From Ochrobactrum sp. RH2CCR150 (lineage in GTDB: Bacteria > Pseudomonadota > Alphaproteobacteria > Rhizobiales > Rhizobiaceae): a DNA stretch of 64,000 nt. Below are positions 26,201 to 34,034 of the stretch, piece by piece. How positions within the stretch are numbered: the stretch's first letter is position 1; every line of letters starts with the position of its first letter. The notes beneath the pieces were generated by a model. The model made no database searches. It worked only from the letters and a program-made list of their open reading frames with translations, and was not told where the DNA came from. The position numbers and the translations under genes were made by a program. The DNA lies in NCBI GenBank assembly GCA_014138095.1, contig JACGXE010000002.1, positions 186,001 to 250,000 on the forward strand, written 5' to 3'.

Positions 26201-26836
26201 AGCAAGACGCGGATGCGTGGTTCGCAGACCGCCGTGATGCAGGAGGACTGGCTTCAGCCGGTCAATGACACGGTGGGTATTCAGTCCGTGACCCATTACG
26301 ACGTCGACTGGACAGGCTCGGTTCGGGGGCGCCTCGGCTATGCGCTCGACAATCGCTGGCTGGTCTATGGCACGGCGGGCGTGGCCTTCCTGCATGAGAG
26401 GCAGACACGTGATCAGTATCGCTACTCGATGGATATTATGGGCAAGGAAAGCACGACCATGTTTGCCGTTGACCAGTCTTCGGGGATGCGCGCCGGACTA
26501 ACCATCGGCGGCGGTGTGGAATATGCGATCAATGATCGCTGGTCGGTGAAGGCCGACTACAATTACAGCCGGTTCGGAAACCGTAACTTTGCTTTCGAAA
26601 ACGGCCGGAGTGGCACCAGCGGCAACTATACCACATCAGAACAGGTTGGGACGGAGATCGTGCCGCCGGAGCCGATCATCTGCGAAATTCTGGGCGGAGA
26701 GTTCTGCGAACCGAGCGAGCGTCCGATCTACGAGACTGTCGAACACCAGGGAAGCTCCAGTGTCATGAATGGGCGCAAGGCTTCGAACTCGCTTGATACG
26801 CATACGGTGAAGCTCGGCCTCAACTTCCACTTCTAG
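23240..26836 (+). CDS. TonB-dependent heme/hemoglobin-type receptor fused to an Omp25-like beta-barrel
   Basis: The protein has 1198 residues with a signal peptide (cleavage near AQAQ). A secretin/TonB short N-terminal signalling domain spans about 50-115 (FNIPAGSLSGALAAFGKQAG). The plug domain spans about 145-270 (SPADIFRGTPGVMSGEARNGAGAVDVNIRGM) and a 22-strand-type barrel reaches about residue 895 (TARIENLTDQYYVDPLGL, typical of hemoglobin/transferrin receptors). Beyond it, from about 915, a second outer-membrane barrel begins GIDWTGFYAGVHTG, an Omp25/Omp31-like start. That barrel contains VGYALDNRWLVYGTAGVAF-type strands and ends HTVKLGLNFHF with terminal Phe. The signalling domain matches the upstream FecR and sigma. 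Substrate by family: heme or heme proteins. Confidence 0.88.
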   Translation: MGLDVNNRVRRQFGIGILTTALLGSTCVFALSLATSGAAQAQTTRQTAFNIPAGSLSGALAAFGKQAGLQVTYLPELASAKRSAGVSGTMTSEQALTRLLSGSGISYRFTSGSTVALSGQTAAVQAPLDVAGTTLLDTITVTSGSGVAASDAPYVTPAATNYISAETIERFRGSSPADIFRGTPGVMSGEARNGAGAVDVNIRGMQGFGRVATTIDGAENGVTVYQGYQGLSNRTYIDPDFIGGIDVRKGSDATSRGIAGSVAIRTVNADDIVKPGDTWGLRVKGEYAGNSATPHGGAKGGYEWPYSPGNNPVAVPSSDGLDRPSLLTPTAGSGSVVAAMKEENYDLLAGYAYRKRGNYYAGKHGPAAEPINVGPRRICNSSGSWCENWPSYVENGGLTNYRAGEEVLNTQLQTESYLTKATLRFDGGHELQLGYNGFRSEAGDLLASRFTSERTQPTQQELTSGTKLDTGTLRYRWNPDDNDLIDMKANLWLTRLEMRNPRRGSPIPTSESVGLPSDYRTGSDTVMWGGDVSNTSSFDLSRYGSVDLTYGVSYLNEDTKPSGYTELLEGWLQLPSVYRDEAAVYTKMSYKPVDWLTLNTGLRYSHYWSHNRGESSNVEAEPSERSQGGVSPTAGVVVEPFDGAQLYVNYSNALRFPSVVESMGVFTVIQPDLAPERGNNWDIGANLKRGDVFQSDDTLMMKLGYFNWDIKNYISREWWSSPLGYSSMRIHNIDRAQFSGLEFSSRYEAGGFTADLSANYYLDVEFCRTSDTCGSKSLYGDYATNHVPPKYSVDLTLSQKMLDDRLTLGGRVSYIGPRAIGHGDVTATGASEFISQTRWKPYTLVDVFAEYKVTDSLTATARIENLTDQYYVDPLGLVNQPGPGRTFYAGLTSTFGGDQKLPQLSPFSRSQGGSPGIDWTGFYAGVHTGMSSGRTWGTTTALDGTVDPISSSESADRGFGTAALYGVQAGYNYQLGNRVVLGIEADVSKTRMRGSQTAVMQEDWLQPVNDTVGIQSVTHYDVDWTGSVRGRLGYALDNRWLVYGTAGVAFLHERQTRDQYRYSMDIMGKESTTMFAVDQSSGMRAGLTIGGGVEYAINDRWSVKADYNYSRFGNRNFAFENGRSGTSGNYTTSEQVGTEIVPPEPIICEILGGEFCEPSERPIYETVEHQGSSSVMNGRKASNSLDTHTVKLGLNFHF

Positions 26837-26920
26837 GTTGAGGTCCAGAACGGCTCGCATCGTTGTCCAGACGGTCGCGCCATTCCTTCGTATCCACGCT
26901 CTTGTGAAGGAGATGTTCCA

Positions 26921-27370
26921 ATGAATGCCATCGAACTATCAACCTGCAATGTGGATGTCCCATCCAGTGAAGCAATCCGCTATCCCGATGAAAGGCAGCG
27001 CGCGGGTTATCTGTCGCTTGGCTTCATGCTTGGCGCTGCTTCTTTGGTTGGACTGCAAGTCCCGCTGATGCCGTCAACTCTGTTTGCCTTCTGTGCGCTT
27101 CTCTGCCTTATCCAGCTGTCATCGCGCGCGTTGCGCTGGTTCGAGACGAACGGCGTTGCGCGCCATGCGCTTTCGCTCTGGCGGCGGCTCGGCGCGTTTC
27201 CTCGTTTTATCCGGTTGGCGATTTTCGCCTTGGTAGCCATGCTTTGTGTGGTCACACTGGCGCTCGGTCCGCGCCCCTTCTGGCATTTTGAAATGACGAT
27301 CAACGTGTTGCTTTTTGCAGGACTGCTGCTCTTTGTAGGGCCGCAGCGGCGGGCAGGACCGTGCGCCTGA
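26921..27370 (+). CDS. DUF454 (YbaN-like) inner-membrane protein
   Basis: This 149-residue membrane protein has an N-terminal hydrophilic stretch of about 28 residues, then the DUF454 core: GYLSLGFMLGAASLVGLQVPLMPSTLFAFCALLCL and SSRALRWFETN, and two more hydrophobic segments. AGGAG precedes the ATG. Family function is unknown, but members recur in heme/iron loci. Here it lies between the receptor and tonB, whose GTG start comes one base after its stop, so the three are one transcription unit. Confidence 0.75.
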   Translation: MNAIELSTCNVDVPSSEAIRYPDERQRAGYLSLGFMLGAASLVGLQVPLMPSTLFAFCALLCLIQLSSRALRWFETNGVARHALSLWRRLGAFPRFIRLAIFALVAMLCVVTLALGPRPFWHFEMTINVLLFAGLLLFVGPQRRAGPCA

Positions 27371-27371
27371 C

Positions 27372-28205
27372 GTGGCACAGGATGCAGGCCAGCGCAACGT
27401 GAACCCTATGGAAGACAACCGGGGACTCGAGACCAGTTTTGTGGAGTTTGTCCTGTGGGCTGCGGCAGGGCTTGTGGTTCTGTCCGTTCATGTTGGGGTG
27501 GCGCTTTGGCTCCTGCGTGAGCCTGCAATGGCGGCTGCCGACAACACACCGCCTGCCGCGATCATGATAGAACTTGCGGAAACGCCGGAAGCCGAGATGA
27601 CGGAAGAAAACGAAATCTCTCCCGATCAAGAAACCGCCGATGCAAGCACGCCTGCGGAAAAGCTGGAGGAGCCGGTTGAAGCCGAACCGGCGGAAGAGCT
27701 GGTTCAGCTCGACAAGGTCGAGGTTCCGCTGCCGCTCGCAAGGCCCAAGCCGCAGGAACCGGAAAAGCAGACCGTCCGGAAAGAAGAGCCGAAGAAAAAC
27801 CCAGTGAAACAGCGCCAACAAGAGCAGGCCGCATCGCGGCAGGCCAATCATGCGCAGGCGCAGGTAACACAATCCAATCGCAATGCGGCCCGCCAGTCGG
27901 CATCCGGCATGTTTGCCTCTTCAGTCAGTCCGGCCCGCTGGCAGTCACGGCTGATGGCGCATCTGGAGCGGCGCAAGCGCTACCCGGCGGGCGCGAAGTC
28001 CCGTCATGAGGAGGGTGTCGTCTATGTTCGCTTCCGCATCGATGAAGCGGGCAAGGTGCTGTCAGTTTCGCTGGCGCGTTCGTCTGGCTTCGCCGAACTT
28101 GATGAGGAAGTTCTGTCGCTGGTGCAGCGCGCTTCGCCGGTTCCCGCACCACCGCCCGACGTCAACAGGACGGTTACGGCTCCCGTAAAGTTTTCGCGGC
28201 GCTGA
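27372..28205 (+). CDS. tonB: TonB energy transducer
   Basis: The 277-residue protein has one N-terminal membrane anchor (FVLWAAAGLVVLSVHVGVALWLL, with the conserved Ser and His spacing region). A long Glu/Pro/Lys-rich periplasmic linker follows (about 60-180), then a C-terminal TonB domain of about 90 residues (WQSRLMAHLERRKRYPAGAKSRHEEGVVYVRFRIDEAGKVLSVSLARSSGFAELDEEVLSLVQRASP). TonB transmits proton-motive force from ExbB/ExbD to outer-membrane receptors; exbBD are not in the window. The start is a GTG almost touching the DUF454 stop; ATG 27408 is the alternative. It is probably dedicated to the fused receptor upstream. Confidence 0.92.
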   Translation: MAQDAGQRNVNPMEDNRGLETSFVEFVLWAAAGLVVLSVHVGVALWLLREPAMAAADNTPPAAIMIELAETPEAEMTEENEISPDQETADASTPAEKLEEPVEAEPAEELVQLDKVEVPLPLARPKPQEPEKQTVRKEEPKKNPVKQRQQEQAASRQANHAQAQVTQSNRNAARQSASGMFASSVSPARWQSRLMAHLERRKRYPAGAKSRHEEGVVYVRFRIDEAGKVLSVSLARSSGFAELDEEVLSLVQRASPVPAPPPDVNRTVTAPVKFSRR

Positions 28206-28304
28206 TAGTTGCCGAACAATTCGTGGCCGAAAAGGCGGATAGTGACAGTGCGTCTGGTCGTGCTATCACTTGTCGCGTGAGGAACCTGATGCCCGGGAGG
28301 AGCA

Positions 28305-28508
28305 ATGGCGACGAATACTGTAAAGGGCCCCGCGTCCTATTTTCCGTCTATAGAGGCCAAATACGGGCGTCCGATCGCTGAATGGAAAGAGCTGATCCGC
28401 GGTCAAAGCGGTAAGAAGCACATGGAGCTGGTCGCATGGCTCAAGCAGGAACATGGCATGGGCCATGGTCATGCCAATGCCCTTGTCGCTGACACATTGC
28501 GCGAGTGA
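28305..28508 (+). CDS. DUF4287 domain protein
   Basis: This is a 67-residue soluble protein with the DUF4287 signature: SYFPSIEAKYGRPIAEWKELI, then LVAWLKQEHGMGHGHANALVA. A GGGAGG ribosome site precedes the ATG and a strong terminator follows. Function is unknown; relatives occur alone or fused to DUF5655. It is probably transcribed on its own, about 100 bases after tonB. Confidence 0.85.
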   Translation: MATNTVKGPASYFPSIEAKYGRPIAEWKELIRGQSGKKHMELVAWLKQEHGMGHGHANALVADTLRE

Positions 28509-28552
28509 TTGCTCGCCAACCTTGGTTCAGCAGATCTTGCATTCGTGTAGAT

Positions 28553-28585
28553 AGCGTCAATCCAACGAATTGGATTGACGCTTTT
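28553..28585 (+). terminator. Intrinsic terminator after the DUF4287 gene
   Basis: A 13-bp perfect stem (AGCGTCAATCCAA / TTGGATTGACGCT) with a CGAA loop is followed by TTT. It sits between the DUF4287 gene and the convergent S15-type hydrolase gene. Confidence 0.9.
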
Positions 28586-28593
28586 CGCGGCTA

Positions 28594-30600
28594 TTAGAGG
28601 TGATCGCGCGGAATGGTCTGGTTCCATTCGCGGGTTGTCACCGCTTCACCATTTTCCTTTGCCGTCAGCACGCCGGAAATATAGAAATTCGTGGCGTCCG
28701 AATGCATCCTGGTGGTGTTTTCGATATCGATCATCCAGCCCTCGCGGCCCATCTGATAGGCCTGTGTCAGCACATAAGACGCGGATAACGGATCATTGTC
28801 ATTGATGCGCAGTTCACGCTTGAGGCTGTGGCTCAATTGCGTGCCGAGATCGTCAAAGCGCAAAATACCTTCACCGAAGAGACCACCAATGCCTTCCGTC
28901 ACATAGAGCGTTTCGCCGGTAACGTGATCCTGTTCGGTCCAGCGGCGCACGCTGCCCGGATCAAGCTGCGTCATCGGTGTTGCCGGGCCATGCGCAGGCT
29001 TCTGGAAGGAAACCTTAGCATCGTCGGCAGACGGTTGACGCACTGGCAGATCGAGAACCGAGGTGTCGGTGTCGAGCGTTAGTGTCACGCGCTTAGGCGA
29101 TGGCCAGACCATCGGCCAGTAGCCGGTCGCAACCGAAAGACGAATGCGGTGGCCCTTTTTGAAGCTGTAGCCGCTATCGTTGAGCTTGATCGCGATCTCA
29201 TAGGTCTTGCCCGGCACCAGCATTTCCGGCTTGTCATGGCCGTTGATGTGGTTGAGGTTGAAGACCTGATAGCTGACGCGCGTGATACGGCCATCAGGCA
29301 GAATATCGCTCAGACGCAGCGAAACCTGTGCAACCGGCTGATCGACGGTGAATGTCAGACGGGCAACTGGCGCGCCCAGAATTTCGAGGTCTTCGGCGAG
29401 AACAGCGGTATCGAAGTTGAGCGAGCCGCCATCGTCAAGACGCTGATCGGTCGGGTGTTCGCCGGGGCAACCTGTCGCCATCCATTCGCCACCGGCCTTG
29501 CCATGGCTGCTTGGTGAGGAGATTGAGAGTATACCCTTGGCTGCATCGGCCTTGCCCAACGTGAAGTCGGCGCCAAGCGCGAAAGGCTTTGGCGTGATTT
29601 CGGTCGAAGGCCAGTTCTGTTCGCCAACCCAGCGACCATTGGTAAAGTCGCGCGAGCCGGTGGGCTCGATAGTATCGCAGATATAGGCGCGCAGCTTCGG
29701 CTCGTCCATGATGCCGGTCTCTTTGCCCTTGAGCCACTGGTCCCACCAGCGCACAGCTTCCTGCAGGAAGCCGATTGCCGGGCCCGGCAGGCCGTCCTGC
29801 GGATAGACATGGCCCCAGGGGCCGATAATGCCACGCGCAGGGACTTGCAGGTTTTCGAGAAGGCGCGGAACGGCATTGGTGTAGCTGTCGGCCCATGCGC
29901 CAATGGTGAGAACCGGGCACTGGATTGCAGACCAGTCTTCGCAGACCGAACCATGCTTCCAATATTCGTCGTAATGCTGGTGTTCGAGCCAGAGCGCCGG
30001 GAAGAACGGCAGACGCTCCAGACGTTCAATCCATGCATCGCGCCAGCCAGCGCCCACAATCGCCGGATCAAGCGGACGCGACTGATAGGCGAGCATGATC
30101 GTGCCCCACCACAGATTATCATTGAGCAGCAGACCGCCCATGTAGTGGATGTCGTCGCGGAAACGGTCGTCGGTCGAATAGGCGGTGATGATCGCCTTCA
30201 ATGCGGGCGGACGGCAGGCTGCAACCTGGAGGCCGTTGAAACCGCCCCAGCTCTTGCCCATCATGCCGACATTGCCGCTGCACCATGGCTGCTCCGCGAT
30301 CCAGGCGATGACTTCCAGCGCATCGTCCTGCTCCTGCTGGATATATTCATCGGCCATATGGCCATCGGACTCGCCCGTGCCGCGCATATCAACGCGGATT
30401 GCGGCATAGCCGTTCTGCGCGAAATAGCCGTGCATTGGTTCATCGCGGCCACGCGTGCCGTCGCGCTTGCGGTACGGAATATATTCGAGCACGGCAGGAA
30501 CGGGATTTCCCTCGGCGCCTTCAGGCAGCCACAGGCGCGCACCAAGACGGGTGCCATCCTTGAGAGTGATCCACAGATGCTCGGTGATGTTGACGGTCAT
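28594..30600 (-). CDS. CocE/NonD-type hydrolase (X-Pro dipeptidyl-peptidase S15 family)
   Basis: The 668-residue protein has an alpha/beta hydrolase domain with the nucleophile elbow GKSWGG, an acid loop GAWADSYTN and a GPWGHVYP catalytic His. A C-terminal jelly-roll begins near residue 350 (GGSLNFDTAVLAEDLEILGAPVARLTF). Family members cleave acyl-proline peptides, cocaine-type esters or cephalosporin side chains. No signal peptide is seen. I chose ATG 30600 (MTVNITEHLW) with GGAA upstream rather than the TTG at 30618. It is the last gene of a peptide-type ABC operon, so it probably hydrolyses the imported compound. Confidence 0.87.
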   Translation of the reverse strand: MTVNITEHLWITLKDGTRLGARLWLPEGAEGNPVPAVLEYIPYRKRDGTRGRDEPMHGYFAQNGYAAIRVDMRGTGESDGHMADEYIQQEQDDALEVIAWIAEQPWCSGNVGMMGKSWGGFNGLQVAACRPPALKAIITAYSTDDRFRDDIHYMGGLLLNDNLWWGTIMLAYQSRPLDPAIVGAGWRDAWIERLERLPFFPALWLEHQHYDEYWKHGSVCEDWSAIQCPVLTIGAWADSYTNAVPRLLENLQVPARGIIGPWGHVYPQDGLPGPAIGFLQEAVRWWDQWLKGKETGIMDEPKLRAYICDTIEPTGSRDFTNGRWVGEQNWPSTEITPKPFALGADFTLGKADAAKGILSISSPSSHGKAGGEWMATGCPGEHPTDQRLDDGGSLNFDTAVLAEDLEILGAPVARLTFTVDQPVAQVSLRLSDILPDGRITRVSYQVFNLNHINGHDKPEMLVPGKTYEIAIKLNDSGYSFKKGHRIRLSVATGYWPMVWPSPKRVTLTLDTDTSVLDLPVRQPSADDAKVSFQKPAHGPATPMTQLDPGSVRRWTEQDHVTGETLYVTEGIGGLFGEGILRFDDLGTQLSHSLKRELRINDNDPLSASYVLTQAYQMGREGWMIDIENTTRMHSDATNFYISGVLTAKENGEAVTTREWNQTIPRDHL

Positions 30601-30658
30601 GATCGGTTCCAATTTCAATAAAGAGGAGCCGGTGCGGCATTAGCGCCGCATCGGTAGT

Positions 30659-32266
30659 TTAACTGGCGGCACGTGTCTTCAGGATGTCGTCCAGCCAGTC
30701 GCGGCGCAGCTCCGGAACGGATGTGATGAGCTGCTCCGTATAGGGCTCGTAAGGCGGTTCGAAGATTGCCTTCGTGGTGCCGGTTTCGACCACCTTGCCC
30801 TTCTGCATCACCATGGTGCGATCGGCGAGCCGACGGACGACGCCAAGGTCGTGGGTGATGAAGAGATATGACACGTGCAATTCGTCCTGCAACTTGCGCA
30901 GAAGTCTGAGAATTTCCTCTGCGACGAGCGGGTCGAGTGCTGAAGTTACTTCATCGCAGATGATGAGATCAGGCTTGGCAGCCAGCGCACGGGCGATACA
31001 AACACGCTGCTTCTGGCCGCCCGAAAGCGCGCCCGGCAGGCGGCTTGCGAAATCGGCAGGCAGGCCAATGAGCTCAAGCAGGCGCTTGACCTCAATCTCG
31101 CGCTGGTCCTCATTCATGCCGAAATAGAACTTCATCGGACGCCCGATAATTTCACCAACGGTCTGGCGTGGATTCAACGCCACGTCAGGCAGCTGGTAAA
31201 CGAGCTGAATGCGGCGCAGTTCTTCGCGGCTACGCTTTTTGTAGTTCGCTTCCAGCCGCTGCCCGGCAAGCGTGATGATGCCGCTTGAGTGCGGCGGCAG
31301 GCCTGCAATCACACGCGCAAGCGTTGACTTGCCCGAGCCGGATTCACCCACTACCGCAAGCGTTTCACCGCGACGGATATAGCAACCCACATCGGTCAGA
31401 ACGAGTTTTTTGCCGTAATAGGCCGTCGCGCTTTTCACTTCGAGCAGGATTTCGCCGGTCTTGTGTTCGGCCTGTTCGCCCGAAATGCTGGCTTCACGTT
31501 CAGACACCAGACGCTGAGTATAGTCCTGCTTGGGTGCTTCGAGAATGTCTTCCGCAGAACCAAGCTCGACCATCTTGCCATGACGCAGCACCATGATGCG
31601 GTCGGCAATTTGCGCCACGACTGCAAGGTCATGCGTGATGTAAAGAGCAGCGGTGTTGTAACGCTGGATCAGGCTACGCAAAAGTGCCAGCACCTCGATC
31701 TGGGTCGTCACATCAAGTGCGGTGGTCGGCTCGTCCAGCACGAGAATATCCGGGCGGCAGGACATGGCCATGGCGACCATCGCACGCTGCAACTGACCAC
31801 CGGAAACCTGATGCGGATAGCGATCGCCAAAAGTATCGGCGTCTGGAAGTTGCAATGTATGCAGCAGTTCCAGCATCCATGCCTTTGCTTCCGCTTTGGT
31901 CATCAGGCCGTGATAGAGCGGGCCTTCCATGATCTGATCGCCAATGCGGTGCGCCGGGTTAAACGACGCCGCCGCACTTTGCGCCACATAGGCAATGCGT
32001 GCGCCGCGCGCCTTTTCACGGGTCTCGCGAGTACCGTCCATCAACGAAATATTGTCAACGACAATGGTGCCCTCAGCGATCCCGCAGCCGCCACGGCCAT
32101 AGCCCATTGCGGCCAGACCAATGGTGGATTTGCCAGCACCGGACTCTCCAATGAGGCCCAGCACTTCACCGCGCTTTAGCGTCACATCGACATGATCGAC
32201 AAGCGTTGCGCCATTGGGTGCTTTGACGACGAGGTCGGAGATTGAAAGAACGATATCCTTGCTCAT
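30659..32266 (-). CDS. ABC transporter ATP-binding protein, fused DppD-DppF type
   Basis: The 535-residue protein has two full ABC ATPase domains. Domain 1 (about 5-260) has Walker A GESGAGKST, signature VSGGQ and Walker B DILVLDEPT. Domain 2 (about 275-525) has GESGSGKST, LSGGQ and DLIICDEVTSALD. It powers the oligopeptide/dipeptide-type importer encoded by the preceding genes. Its start overlaps the permease stop by 4 bases. Confidence 0.93.
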   Translation of the reverse strand: MSKDIVLSISDLVVKAPNGATLVDHVDVTLKRGEVLGLIGESGAGKSTIGLAAMGYGRGGCGIAEGTIVVDNISLMDGTRETREKARGARIAYVAQSAAASFNPAHRIGDQIMEGPLYHGLMTKAEAKAWMLELLHTLQLPDADTFGDRYPHQVSGGQLQRAMVAMAMSCRPDILVLDEPTTALDVTTQIEVLALLRSLIQRYNTAALYITHDLAVVAQIADRIMVLRHGKMVELGSAEDILEAPKQDYTQRLVSEREASISGEQAEHKTGEILLEVKSATAYYGKKLVLTDVGCYIRRGETLAVVGESGSGKSTLARVIAGLPPHSSGIITLAGQRLEANYKKRSREELRRIQLVYQLPDVALNPRQTVGEIIGRPMKFYFGMNEDQREIEVKRLLELIGLPADFASRLPGALSGGQKQRVCIARALAAKPDLIICDEVTSALDPLVAEEILRLLRKLQDELHVSYLFITHDLGVVRRLADRTMVMQKGKVVETGTTKAIFEPPYEPYTEQLITSVPELRRDWLDDILKTRAAS

Positions 32267-33090
32267 CGATCAGCTCCCTGTGTGGTCGTGCGTCCGGCCA
32301 GAAGCCAGTCCACGACGAGGTTGACGCCAACGGTGAGAATGGCGATGGCAGCCGCCGGGAACAGCGGTGCGTAGAGGCCGTAGAGAATGGCCTGCTGGTT
32401 GTCCTTCACCATTCCGCCCCAGTCCGCAAACGGTGGCTGGATACCGAGGCCCAGGAACGACAGACCGGCCACGAAGAGGAAGGTAAAGCAGAAACGCAGG
32501 CCGAATTCCGCGATCAGCGGTGGCAAGGTGTTCGGCAGGATTTCACGCCAGATCAGCCAGCCGAGACCTTCGCCGCGAAGACGAGCGGTTTCGGCATATT
32601 CCAGCACATTAACGCCCTGCGCCACGATGCGCGCCAAGCGGAATACGCGGGTGGAATCGAGCAATGCGATGGTGATGATCAGCACCGGCAGCGACGAGCC
32701 GAGCGCCTGAAGGATGACGAGTGCCGAAATGAGCACCGGAATGCACATGACGGTATCGACGATGCGCGACAGGATCGTATCGACCCAGCCGCCGAAAATG
32801 GCGGCAAGGAAACCGAGAGGCACGCCGACGCTGAATGACAACAGCGATGCAGCCAGCGAAACGCCAATCGACATTTGCGCACCAAAGAGCAGGCGCGAGA
32901 GCATGTCACGGCCATTCTGATCGAGACCGAACCAGAACTGGGCCGATGGTGGATCAAATGGTGCGCCGACAATATCTTCCTGACCATAAGGCGCGATCAT
33001 TGGGCCAAACAGGAACATCAGGAGGCAGAGGGTAACGATGGCGAGACCGACCCACGCCGTCAGGGGAATAGATTTCTTCATTGTCTTCAC
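32263..33090 (-). CDS. ABC transporter permease, DppC type
   Basis: This 275-residue membrane protein has about six helices and the binding-protein-dependent transport signature EYAETARLRGEGLGWLIWREILPNTLPPLI (EAA loop). The N-terminal FGTDxxGRD-like segment reads FWFGLDQNGRDMLSRLLFGA, typical of DppC. It overlaps both neighbours by 4 bases (ATGA), indicating coupled translation. Confidence 0.92.
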   Translation of the reverse strand: MKTMKKSIPLTAWVGLAIVTLCLLMFLFGPMIAPYGQEDIVGAPFDPPSAQFWFGLDQNGRDMLSRLLFGAQMSIGVSLAASLLSFSVGVPLGFLAAIFGGWVDTILSRIVDTVMCIPVLISALVILQALGSSLPVLIITIALLDSTRVFRLARIVAQGVNVLEYAETARLRGEGLGWLIWREILPNTLPPLIAEFGLRFCFTFLFVAGLSFLGLGIQPPFADWGGMVKDNQQAILYGLYAPLFPAAAIAILTVGVNLVVDWLLAGRTTTQGADR

Positions 33091-34034
33091 CGTGGATGCC
33101 TCAGGCGCGGATTGAGCGCGATGGCAGCGACATCGGCGATGATATTGAGAATGACATAGGCCGCACCGAAGACGAGGGCCGCAGCCTGCACGAGCGGAAG
33201 GTCACGCTTGGAAACGGCATCGACCATGAAGCGGCCAAGGCCATTATAGTTGAAGACAGCTTCGACAAGCACAACGCCGGTGATGAGGTAAGCGATGTTG
33301 AACGCCACCACATTGACGATCGGCGCTGCCGCATTGGGCAAAGCGTGCTTGGTCACGACGCGCTTGGTGCGCAGGCCCTTGAGGTATGCCGTTTCAACAT
33401 AGGCCTGATCCATAACCGACAAAACGGCAGTGCGGGTCATGCGCATCATCTGCGCAACGGTTACCAGAACCAGTGTCAGTGCGGGCAGGGCAGTGGCCTG
33501 AATCCATTCGAGGAACGTCATGCCCTCATAGGTGTCGGCGAGGCTGGGCAGCAGATTGAAGCGGATCGACAGGAACAGGATCAGTAGCAGGCCGAGGAAA
33601 TACTCTGGCAGTGAAACAAAGGCGAGCGCCACAATATTCACGACGCGGTCGAAGATGCCGCCGCGCTTCACCGCAGTGATAAGGCCAAGGAGAATAGCGA
33701 TAGGAACGCTGATGACCGCTGCAAAGGCTGCAAGCGCCATCGTATTCCAGAAACGCGGCCACAGGAGATCGGCTACCGGCTGCTGGTTGGCAAGCGAGGT
33801 GCCAAGATCGCCAGTCACGAACCCAGCAAGCCACGCGAAATAGCGTGCGAGGACCGGTTGATTGAGGCCAAGGCTTTCGCGCAGCGTCGCAAGCGCTTCC
33901 GGCGTGGCATTCTGGCCGAGAATGGCGGACGCCACGTCACCCGGCAGGATCTGCGTGCCGGCGAAAATCAACGCCGACACGAGGAACAGCGTGAGGAGCC
34001 CGAGCCCCACACGCTTGATGATTAGAACGAACAT
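33087..34034 (-). CDS. ABC transporter permease, DppB type
   Basis: This 315-residue membrane protein begins with the DppB-type helix and the loop PGDVASAILGQNATPEALATLRESLGLNQPVLARYFAWL. The EAA loop is YVETAYLKGLRTKRVVTKHALPNAAAPIV. It forms the inner-membrane channel with the DppC-type partner. Its ATG follows the stop of the solute-binding protein gene directly (TAAATG). Confidence 0.93.
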   Translation of the reverse strand: MFVLIIKRVGLGLLTLFLVSALIFAGTQILPGDVASAILGQNATPEALATLRESLGLNQPVLARYFAWLAGFVTGDLGTSLANQQPVADLLWPRFWNTMALAAFAAVISVPIAILLGLITAVKRGGIFDRVVNIVALAFVSLPEYFLGLLLILFLSIRFNLLPSLADTYEGMTFLEWIQATALPALTLVLVTVAQMMRMTRTAVLSVMDQAYVETAYLKGLRTKRVVTKHALPNAAAPIVNVVAFNIAYLITGVVLVEAVFNYNGLGRFMVDAVSKRDLPLVQAAALVFGAAYVILNIIADVAAIALNPRLRHPR

